A stretch of DNA of 7,354 bases from Spirochaetaceae bacterium (GTDB taxonomy: Bacteria; Spirochaetota; Spirochaetia; Treponematales; Breznakiellaceae): NCBI GenBank assembly GCA_031278295.1, contig JAITKQ010000014.1:1-7354 (forward strand), in the 5' to 3' direction. The translations under genes were made by a program, and so were the position numbers. The notes under the pieces are model-generated. The model had not been told where the DNA came from. It saw nothing but the letters and a program-made list of their open reading frames with translations, and did no database searches. Shown here piece by piece: positions 1-5,350 of this stretch. Every line of letters starts with the position of its first letter. Position 1 is the stretch's first letter.

Positions 1-15
1 CTTTGCATTTTGCAA

Positions 16-73
16 GACTTGTTCAAGAACCCGTGGGCTTTTGCCCACATTCAAATAGGTTCTTGAACAAGTC
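16..73. repeat. Nested palindrome: 16-bp perfect inverted repeat enclosing a second hairpin
   Basis: The arm gacttgttcaagaacc (16-31) is the exact reverse complement of 58-73. Inside it, gtgggc (33-38) pairs with gcccac (43-48) across a TTTT loop, leaving a short unpaired linker at 49-57. No T-tract follows on either strand, so it does not look like a simple intrinsic terminator. It lies two bases from the hairpin repeat at 76-131 and downstream of the leftward HDAC-like gene. It could be a cruciform-forming repeat, a transcript-end structure or part of a mobile palindromic element. Confidence 0.85.
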
Positions 74-75
74 CA

Positions 76-131
76 ATGAGCTCTCTCCTTAGGGCAACGA
101 TGATTGGCCTCAAGTTAATCAGCGTTGCCCT
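76..131 (-). repeat. Hairpin repeat, copy 1 (inverted relative to copy 2 at 7235-7290)
   Basis: Read on the minus strand, it is a hairpin with arms agggcaacg (91-99) and cgttgccct (123-131). An A/G mismatch and an inner stem tgatt/aatca follow. Beyond the hairpin comes a tail, taaggagagagctcat, at 76-91. Aligned to the reverse complement of 7235-7290, the two match along almost their whole length with one single-base indel. The C in the outer stem here is A in copy 2 and its G partner is T, so pairing is kept. The hairpin starts 57 bases past the HDAC-like stop codon, in the same orientation as that gene. No transposase is present. Confidence 0.85.
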
Positions 132-188
132 AGCGGGCCTCTGTGCCACACATCTGGTACGCGGGAAGCGACAGCGGCGGTTTTGGGA

Positions 189-1295
189 TTATACGCGCGA
201 AGCGCGGCAAGCTCCCAGTGTTTGCAGGAAGCGGCAGGGCGGTTCCCAGGCGCGTTCACCGTAACCCCCCGCCATTATCCACGCGGAAGGGATATTCCTG
301 CTCCGCAAAAAGTTGTATACCAGCATATCGCGTTCCACGCACTGATCGAGGGGAAGGCGCATCAGCGCACTCGACAAAAGTTCGTCGTGTTCGTAAGGAT
401 CGGCGCCGTCAACGACTATCGCGATGCCGGGCCCGGCGCCCTGCGGCGTAAGCTGTTCCAGCCTGTCAAGGCCCTGTTCGAGGCGGCTTATGTAAAGGGC
501 TTCCTCGCCCTCCCCTATGGGGATGTCCACATCGGAGGGCAGGAGCGGCGCGCGTCCCTGTACGGCACCGCTCAGCGTTTCACTGTCAAGCGGCCAGCCC
601 CGCGCCATGTGTATAGAGAGCGTGAGTATGTCGCAGCCGTCCTCAAACGGCACGGGATTCACGCCGCTACGTATGAAAGAAACCAGTTCCGCGCTGCCGC
701 AGCCTTTGTGAACGTCAACGTCAATTATCCAGATCAGGCTTGCGCCGCCTTCGGCCTGGAGTTTCCGCGCCGCTATGATTATTTCGTTTATCAGGCAGAA
801 GCCCGCGCCGGTATCGTAGCGGGCGTGGTGATTCCCGCCTGCAAGGAAGTAACAGAAATGCCGCTCCTCCGAGAGCGCCGCCGCGCAGGCAAGGTATGAA
901 CCGGCGCATTGGGCAAGAATCTTGTCAAACAGCGCGGACAGCGGCTTTAGCGCCTTGTCCGGCTCGTAACGGTTCGGTTTTCCGTCAGGCCCGATAAGTT
1001 CGTAAGCATTCAAAAGCTGCCTGGTCAGCCCGTCAGGGCTGTCGGAAAACAGCGCGTCCACGTAGGCAGGGCTGTGAACACGTTCAATGTCGGAACGTCC
1101 TATCACATCGCCGGTTTTTCCCAAAAAGGAAAGCGTCTGTTGAATATCAAGGACAGGCCCGGGAAAATGCCCCGACGGGGAGGCGATGTCGCCGCCAAGC
1201 TGATCGACGATTTTCCGCGCCCTCCACCCCGCTACCGGCAGCATAATACCGTAGTCACTGAAAACGGACACCACCTTATCGTCAAAAATAATCAT
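189..1295 (-). CDS. Histone deacetylase-family (class II HDAC / acetylpolyamine amidohydrolase-like) protein
   Basis: A 368-residue, probably cytoplasmic zinc amidohydrolase of the arginase/deacetylase superfamily. Such enzymes remove acetyl groups from acetyl-lysine, acetylpolyamines or related small molecules; the substrate here is unknown. Visible motifs (numbered from ATG 1295) are HSPAYVDALF near residue 74, the active-site His pair in GNHHA (H156, H157), GFCLINE near 165, DVDVH supplying zinc ligands D194 and H196, GADPYEHD with the third ligand D299, and the catalytic tyrosine in GGYG (Y345). All catalytic positions are intact. An in-frame TTG at 1310 would add five residues. I prefer ATG 1295 because it overlaps the upstream TGA as ATGA, typical of translational coupling, although the RBS (GGCGGG or AAGG) is weak. 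A small GC hairpin (194-206) covers the last codons. The family call is firm and the substrate is not assignable. Confidence 0.9.
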   Translation of the reverse strand: MIIFDDKVVSVFSDYGIMLPVAGWRARKIVDQLGGDIASPSGHFPGPVLDIQQTLSFLGKTGDVIGRSDIERVHSPAYVDALFSDSPDGLTRQLLNAYELIGPDGKPNRYEPDKALKPLSALFDKILAQCAGSYLACAAALSEERHFCYFLAGGNHHARYDTGAGFCLINEIIIAARKLQAEGGASLIWIIDVDVHKGCGSAELVSFIRSGVNPVPFEDGCDILTLSIHMARGWPLDSETLSGAVQGRAPLLPSDVDIPIGEGEEALYISRLEQGLDRLEQLTPQGAGPGIAIVVDGADPYEHDELLSSALMRLPLDQCVERDMLVYNFLRSRNIPSAWIMAGGYGERAWEPPCRFLQTLGACRASRV

Positions 1296-3046
1296 AGCCT
1301 TACCCGCCAAACCCTGCCCGCGGCCAGACCCCAGCGCTTTGCCGCGTAGTCCGAAAGTGCGGCCGTTTCCCGCTTAAAGGCTTCCGCGATGCCGGGCCAG
1401 CCCCCCGATTCCTCATCCCTCGGCGGCAGCGTGGCGCGACGCCACGGACTACTTTCGTACATCCTGTTCGCCAAGCTTTCTCCAAAATACTTGCCGGAAG
1501 CCGAAACGCCCTGCTGTAAACAGTACGCCATGAATTCATTCAGAACAAGGAATGAATCGCTTACATCGTACTGCTGAAAGTCAAAGTATGACGTGATAAA
1601 TCGTTTCGCCGCTATATCAAAGCCGGCCCAGCGCTGTTCGCAAAATTCCCTGAATTCCTCGTCGATAAAAAATATTCCGTGAAATGCCTCGTGCGCCATG
1701 AAGGTAAGCCGCAAATAGTCAGCCGAATCGCGCGATATTGAAATTACCGCCCCGCCGTCCGCCACAAAGCCATCTTCCGAAACTTTTATGATACCGGATT
1801 CGATAAGAATTTCGCGTAGCGTCAGTTCTTCCTCCAGCAACGGGAACGATGTTTTTTTTGCGGCGTCAAAAAAACGCGCCAGGGTTTCGGCGCTGTAGTC
1901 GTGAGCGTTCCAGCCGTGCAGTTCCGCGATCTCCTCGTCCCCGGCCAGCCTGCCCTTGAAGCCTTTCTTTTCGGCAAAGAACGCGGCGCGCTTAAAAAGT
2001 TTGTCCTGAAAATCGTAGGAGACCGTGTCAAATATTAAAATGTCAGGAAAACTTTCCCAGCGAAAAACCTCGAAATTTTTGCCGCGCCATTTGTCACGGG
2101 GGTAGAGAAGGATGAAGCCGGGGTCGGCGGTGATGGGTTCAGGCGGCGTTTCGGTTCGCGCCGGCGCGTCCCTGAGTACGGCAGTTTCCACACGGCCGCT
2201 TACTTGGACGGCGCCGGCGGACGCCAAAAAAGCGGCGGGCACGGTAAGGCTGTTATACCCGCTATCGTTTGCCATATACAGAATCGTAGCGTCGCCTGTA
2301 GTGATTTCCAGCGAGTCGTTTATCCCGTCAACAAACAGAATCCTTTTGTCCCTTATCCGGTAAGCTTCGTCAGGGTTTATCAGGATCAGCGGCTCTTCCT
2401 CGGCCCCGCCGCATACGCGGGACACGAAAGGGCTTGCCTGTACCGTTTCGCCCTTCGCGCTAAAGCCGTAGAATCGTTCTGTAAGCCGCAGCCCGTTCAA
2501 ACGCAGTTCGGTCCCGGATTTTTTTACGCCTTTTATTTCGAGTGAAATTTTTTTTACCCGCGCCGTCCGTAGCGGAACCGTGTACCTTATACGCGGATTC
2601 GGCCTGTCTATCGCCAAAAATTCCAAGCCCAAGGGCAGCGCCCAGGCGGAATCGTCATCTATTCTTAAAATAACATGGTAATTTTCCCCGGCCCCTGCCG
2701 CCGCGTCCCGTCCGGAAATTTCCGGTAAACCGTGCAGCCTGTAATCAATTTCCAGCGAAAAGCCGTGCGGAACGTCCAGTCCCTGATCCAGCGAATAAAC
2801 GTAACGTTTGGTTTTTGACAGGCTGAATACGCCGGCAAGTCCGTTTGAGGAGCTGTACAGCGGGTGGCTTTCGCCGTCAATTCCGGCAAGGACAAAGCCG
2901 GCCGGTTTTTCCGCGAAACATGAATTGCCAAGCAGCAGGATGGCGCTCAAAACAAAAACATATTTATTCGCAGTGGGGTCTAATACCCTGCCCTTTAGGG
3001 CGGTTAGAATTAGTAAATACTCACGCAAAATGGCAGTAGACCCCAC
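1292..3046 (-). CDS. Secreted putative zinc metalloprotease (HExxH), start codon inside a repeat element
   Basis: A 584-residue protein if started at GTG 3046. A hydrophobic stretch at residues 27-45 (NKYVFVLSAILLLGNSCFA) is a signal peptide, with likely signal peptidase I cleavage after CFA. The cysteine lacks a good lipobox, so I do not call a lipoprotein. The middle (about 50-300) looks beta-rich, with no recognised domain. The C-terminal part carries HEAFH at 452-456, followed by an NE pair at 503-504 that could supply a third zinc ligand as in gluzincins. GWNAHDY (378-384) is a further distinctive motif. The first 25 codons lie within the 2973-3046 inverted-repeat element. The GTG has AAGGA (3059-3063) 12 bases upstream, a long spacing. 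A signal peptide of normal length would begin at the codon now reading GCG (2969-2971), suggesting the original ATG was lost. It is coupled to the downstream HDAC-like gene by ATGA overlap. The exact family is not recognised. Confidence 0.75.
   Translation of the reverse strand: MGSTAILREYLLILTALKGRVLDPTANKYVFVLSAILLLGNSCFAEKPAGFVLAGIDGESHPLYSSSNGLAGVFSLSKTKRYVYSLDQGLDVPHGFSLEIDYRLHGLPEISGRDAAAGAGENYHVILRIDDDSAWALPLGLEFLAIDRPNPRIRYTVPLRTARVKKISLEIKGVKKSGTELRLNGLRLTERFYGFSAKGETVQASPFVSRVCGGAEEEPLILINPDEAYRIRDKRILFVDGINDSLEITTGDATILYMANDSGYNSLTVPAAFLASAGAVQVSGRVETAVLRDAPARTETPPEPITADPGFILLYPRDKWRGKNFEVFRWESFPDILIFDTVSYDFQDKLFKRAAFFAEKKGFKGRLAGDEEIAELHGWNAHDYSAETLARFFDAAKKTSFPLLEEELTLREILIESGIIKVSEDGFVADGGAVISISRDSADYLRLTFMAHEAFHGIFFIDEEFREFCEQRWAGFDIAAKRFITSYFDFQQYDVSDSFLVLNEFMAYCLQQGVSASGKYFGESLANRMYESSPWRRATLPPRDEESGGWPGIAEAFKRETAALSDYAAKRWGLAAGRVWRVRL
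2973..3046. repeat. MITE-like element with imperfect terminal inverted repeats, fused to the metalloprotease 5' end
   Basis: The terminus gtggggtcta (2973-2982) is the exact reverse complement of 3037-3046. After a five-base bulge on the left, ctgcc (2988-2992) pairs with ggcag (3032-3036), so the stem is 10 + 5 bp. A further small hairpin, gccct/agggc (2990-3001), sits inside. No target-site duplication is obvious. The element is open in the metalloprotease frame on the minus strand and provides its only upstream in-frame start codons (GTG 3046, TTG 3028). The GGGGTC/GACCCC ends resemble the palindrome at 3327-3341. It carries no transposase, so any mobilisation would be in trans. Confidence 0.7.
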
Positions 3047-3068
3047 GGTTAAATAATTTCCTTACAGT

Positions 3069-3091
3069 CGAACCTGCCGGTTCGCCGAACC
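3069..3091. promoter_or_regulatory. Three alternating CGAACC/GGTTCG blocks upstream of the metalloprotease gene
   Basis: The blocks are cgaacc (3069-3074), ggttcg (3079-3084) and cgaacc (3086-3091). The middle block can pair with either flank, so two hairpins are mutually exclusive. This sits 23-45 bases upstream of the GTG 3046 start, within the likely leader or promoter. It could be an operator for a dimeric regulator, a leader switch or chance. No regulator can be named. Confidence 0.3.
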
Positions 3092-3125
3092 TCGTAAATG
3101 ATGCAACGCTTACAAGATACCCCGC

Positions 3126-3141
3126 CGCAAACTTGTTTGCG
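3126..3141. repeat. Short hairpin with 7-bp arms
   Basis: The arm cgcaaac (3126-3132) pairs perfectly with gtttgcg (3135-3141) across a TT loop. Outside it, ccgcc and ggcgg on either side could extend a loose stem. There is no T-tract after it on either strand. The function is unknown. Confidence 0.45.
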
Positions 3142-3326
3142 ACTTCAGGGCGGAGTAGCTTCTTTAAAACAGGGGCGTGGTACGAAATCCGCGCAAACTG
3201 CCAAAGCAACCCAAAAATGAGAGGATTTGTAGCAGAAAATAGCGCAAAGACCTGCAAGCGCAACAGGCTGCCGGCGGAACGGGCGTATAGGGCATATCCG
3301 GGGGACCGGTACGGGGATGCTGAGAT

Positions 3327-3341
3327 CGGGGTCAGACCCCG
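3327..3341. repeat. Palindrome CGGGGTC-A-GACCCCG
   Basis: The 7-bp arms cggggtc (3327-3333) and gaccccg (3335-3341) flank a single A. The GGGGTC/GACCCC core is shared with the ends of the 2973-3046 element. Palindromes of this form often occur as dispersed intergenic repeats in bacteria, some linked to IS200-like transposases. That link is from general knowledge; nothing in this window encodes such an enzyme. Confidence 0.55.
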
Positions 3342-3619
3342 TTATGGGGAAGCGGCGATCCAAACCGCCATCCTCCCCCTTTTGCCGCCGCGCCCGGATA
3401 AACGGCGCTAATCCGTCCCCGCGTTCCGTAGCAGCCCTTTTCGCCTCAAACCGAAAACCCGTGCGGGGAAAGCTCGCCCCCATAACAGGCAAAACCTAAA
3501 ATTGACGGTCAAGTTTAGCCCTTAAGCGCGGAGCTTCCCGAATACTTGAATAAAACGGCATTGTCTGTTAACCTGAATTATAGTTTACTGCTTTTAGCGT
3601 AATACTTACAGGGGGATTT

Positions 3620-5125
3620 ATGGTTGAGGATCATGAAATGGTTGTAGATGAAACCAAGATAAAAAATTCTATGCGTTCGGGCATTCCTTTGACAATTACC
3701 ACATACACACTTCCCCACGAGATAGAAGTATATATAGTGAAGGTTTTGGCCGTATTTTTGCGGCTGGCCGGGCACGAAAATCTTCGTGATTATATTGAAT
3801 ACTGCATTCAGGAATTGTCGGTAAACGCAAAGAAAGCAAATACAAAACGTGTATATTTTATGGAAAAATGCCTGGATATTAACGATCCCGGCCAGTATAA
3901 AGAGGGCATGGCTAACTTCAAAAAAGACATGTTCAACAATATAGCGCATTATCTTCAGCTTCAAAAAGACAAGGGCCTTTACGTAAAAATAATTATGCTC
4001 TACAGCAAAGACGCGCTACAGATTGAAGTCCGCAACAACGTTGTCGTTTCAAAAATTGAATTGATACGTATACATGATAAAATTGCGCGTTCACGGCAGT
4101 ATGGCAGCCTCGAAGACGCTTTTTCCCAGGTACTGGACGATTCCGAAGGCGCCGGACTCGGTCTTGTCGTCCTTATACTTATGCTGAAAAAGATGGGATT
4201 AACAGAAGATTGTTTCGATATTACAAGAACGGAATCGGAAACTGTCGCAAAGCTTGTCGTCCCGCTTGAACAAACGGTCCTAACCAATGTCAGCGGTATT
4301 ACCAAAGAAATCGTGGCTCATATAAATGATCTGCCGCATTTCCCCGAAAACATTATCAGGATACAGAATATGCTGTCCAACCCAAAGTACGATATGAAGG
4401 ATATTGCGGGTAAAATATCCATTGATCCGGCAATAACCGCGGATATTATCAAACTTGTAAATTCCGCGCAATATATGACAGTAAAAAAAATTGACAGCAT
4501 TTCAGAAGCCGTAAAAATTCTGGGCATTACCGGAATAAGGAATCTTCTTTACTCCTATGGGACGATGAAACTGCTTGGTGATGATACAGAAGAAAAAGAA
4601 CTCCTGTGGAAACACAGCTACAAGACAGCTTTTTTTGCGTTTAACCTTGTCAAGAATTTTCAGCATGACAAAAGTTCCATTGAAGACATATACCTGGGCG
4701 GTATGCTGCATGATATGGGGAAAATTGTTTTGTCCGCCGTAAACCCGTCCGTCAACGACAAAATAAAAGTATTTTGCGAAGAAAAAAACATCCCTCCCAT
4801 AATGTTTGAGGATATCAGGGCGGGCATGAATCACGCCGAAATCGGCGCGCTTCTTGCCGAGAAATGGAATTTTCCCGAAAATCTTGTGGCGGCCATACGG
4901 TTTCACCACACGCCCGGCGACGCGCCGGAAAAATACAGGCTGCTTGTTGATTCGGTATACCTTGCCAACATGCTGTGCGAGCTTGAACGTGGCGGCGCGG
5001 TTTTTGAGCAGATCGACGGCAGCGTACTTGCCAGATTCAACATTACAAGCTCAAGCCAGATCGAAAAAATTATAGAGGCGTTTTCAAAAGGTTTTAACAG
5101 GGAAAAAAATCTGGGACAAGCCTGA
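3620..5125 (+). CDS. GHKL ATPase-like / HDOD domain signalling protein
   Basis: A 501-residue cytoplasmic protein with two parts. Residues about 40-215 resemble a GHKL (histidine-kinase-type) ATPase fold: an N-box-like ELSVNAKKA with E65 and N69, then a glycine-rich GAGLGL (177-182). A clear DxGxG box is missing, so ATP binding is uncertain. Residues about 225-440 form an HDOD domain: LPHFPENI near 238, LGITGIRNLL near 301, LWKHS with H332, GGMLHDMGK with H364/D365, EIGALLAEKWNFPE (407-420) and IRFHH with H429/H430. HDOD proteins usually act in signalling or regulation; the HD residues here are better kept than in many HDOD domains. No transmembrane segment or receiver domain is seen. ATG 3620 has AGGGGG only four bases upstream. 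ATG 3638 has GAGGA with a seven-base spacer and is a real alternative. The codons are more AT-rich than those of the neighbouring genes. No terminator is evident after the stop. Confidence 0.88.
   Translation: MVEDHEMVVDETKIKNSMRSGIPLTITTYTLPHEIEVYIVKVLAVFLRLAGHENLRDYIEYCIQELSVNAKKANTKRVYFMEKCLDINDPGQYKEGMANFKKDMFNNIAHYLQLQKDKGLYVKIIMLYSKDALQIEVRNNVVVSKIELIRIHDKIARSRQYGSLEDAFSQVLDDSEGAGLGLVVLILMLKKMGLTEDCFDITRTESETVAKLVVPLEQTVLTNVSGITKEIVAHINDLPHFPENIIRIQNMLSNPKYDMKDIAGKISIDPAITADIIKLVNSAQYMTVKKIDSISEAVKILGITGIRNLLYSYGTMKLLGDDTEEKELLWKHSYKTAFFAFNLVKNFQHDKSSIEDIYLGGMLHDMGKIVLSAVNPSVNDKIKVFCEEKNIPPIMFEDIRAGMNHAEIGALLAEKWNFPENLVAAIRFHHTPGDAPEKYRLLVDSVYLANMLCELERGGAVFEQIDGSVLARFNITSSSQIEKIIEAFSKGFNREKNLGQA
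3626..3630 (+). promoter_or_regulatory. Alternative ribosome binding site for the GHKL-HDOD gene
   Basis: GAGGA lies seven bases before the in-frame ATG at 3638. The first ATG (3620) instead uses AGGGGG at 3610-3615 with a four-base spacer. The GAGGA spacing is closer to optimal, so translation may begin at residue 7 of the longer model. No domain residue is affected. Confidence 0.35.
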
Positions 5126-5205
5126 TCAAGCCGTGGGCACCGCCAATCATCGCTGGTACGCCGCCGGACAATTCGCCTGCCGTAACGCATCAAGACGAAT
5201 CTCCC

Positions 5206-5272
5206 CGCCACGGGTATAGCCGTTCCACCGGTACAGGGCGAGCGTACCCTATGCTTTAGATTTACCGTGGCG
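5206..5272. other. Inverted repeat in the HDOD-atpD intergenic region
   Basis: The arm cgccacgg (5206-5213) is the reverse complement of ccgtggcg (5265-5272). Between them, ggtac (5230-5234) pairs with gtacc (5244-5248). The structure ends 12 bases before the -35 box of the atpD promoter, so it could be a regulatory site or the transcript end of the HDOD gene. The rest of 5126-5283 shows no gene. Confidence 0.35.
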
Positions 5273-5283
5273 CAATTGCCCCC

Positions 5284-5313
5284 TTGACAGCGAGGTGCTT
5301 AGAATGCTAGACT
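5284..5313 (+). promoter_or_regulatory. Sigma70-type promoter of atpDC
   Basis: A perfect TTGACA -35 (5284-5289) is separated by 18 bases from TAGACT (5308-5313), which matches the -10 consensus at four of six positions including the key TA and final T. Transcription would start near 5320, giving a leader of about 30 bases that contains the AGGAG at 5338-5342. This means atpDC does not depend on read-through from the HDOD gene and argues against translation from GTG 5318. Confidence 0.6.
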
Positions 5314-5337
5314 TTCCGTGTATAGCAGACTTGGTCT

Positions 5338-5342
5338 AGGAG
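5338..5342 (+). promoter_or_regulatory. Ribosome binding site that fixes the atpD start at TTG 5351
   Basis: AGGAG at 5338-5342 is followed by an eight-base spacer and TTG at 5351. The resulting N-terminus, MGNTGIVTQVVGPVIDVRF, lines up with the start of typical F1 beta subunits. The in-frame GTG at 5318 has no comparable site and coincides with the predicted transcription start. Confidence 0.65.
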
Positions 5343-5350
5343 TGTCTGGT

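Larger units (their letters stand above)
3047..3619. other. Divergent intergenic region, palindrome-rich, no convincing gene
   Basis: This 573-base stretch separates the leftward metalloprotease unit from the rightward GHKL-HDOD gene and must hold both promoters. The open frames inside it (3145-3492 minus, 3133-3411 plus) overlap each other, have arginine- and proline-rich compositions typical of shadow frames in GC-rich DNA, and lack recognisable domains. It contains several inverted repeats: 3069-3091, 3126-3141, 3327-3341, gttatgggg (3341-3349) with ccccataac (3478-3486), and tccccgc (3416-3422) with gcgggga (3463-3469). The nested pairs between 3341 and 3486 could belong to a decayed palindromic element or a structured RNA. 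No clear terminator or sigma70 promoter could be fixed. Confidence 0.6.

Noticed and set aside
76..131. Hairpin repeats considered as integron attC sites, because they follow stop codons at a fixed distance and have AAC/GTT at stem positions with a mismatch in the stem.
   Set aside because: The core does not match GTTRRRY/RYYYAAC (it reads GTTGCCC or GTTTCCC), there is no integrase, and the preceding genes are not cassette-like.
76..264. A 62-codon plus-strand frame starting in the left hairpin repeat, with a hydrophobic beginning.
   Set aside because: It starts inside a repeat, overlaps the HDAC-like gene antisense, has no RBS, and its end is rich in arginine like a shadow frame.
183..899. 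Long plus-strand frame of 238 codons opposite the HDAC-like gene.
   Set aside because: The opposite strand encodes all HDAC motifs in order. This frame shows no recognisable domain and is explained by the codon bias of the antisense gene.
3145..3492. Minus-strand frame of 115 codons and overlapping plus-strand frames in the divergent intergenic region.
   Set aside because: They cross palindromes, have low-complexity arginine/proline-rich translations, lack good ribosome sites, and no domain is recognisable.
3544..3586. Possible promoters before the HDOD gene: TTGAAT with TAACCT at 17-base spacing, or a TATAGT box alone.
   Set aside because: The first has a -10 matching only three of six positions, and the second has no -35 at suitable spacing. 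Neither is good enough to annotate.
5142..5152. An 11-base match (gccaatcatcg) to the minus strand of repeat copy 1 (98-108), suggesting a third, degenerate copy after the HDOD gene.
   Set aside because: The flanking bases cannot be aligned, the stem is absent, and an 11-base match in a window of this size is plausible by chance.
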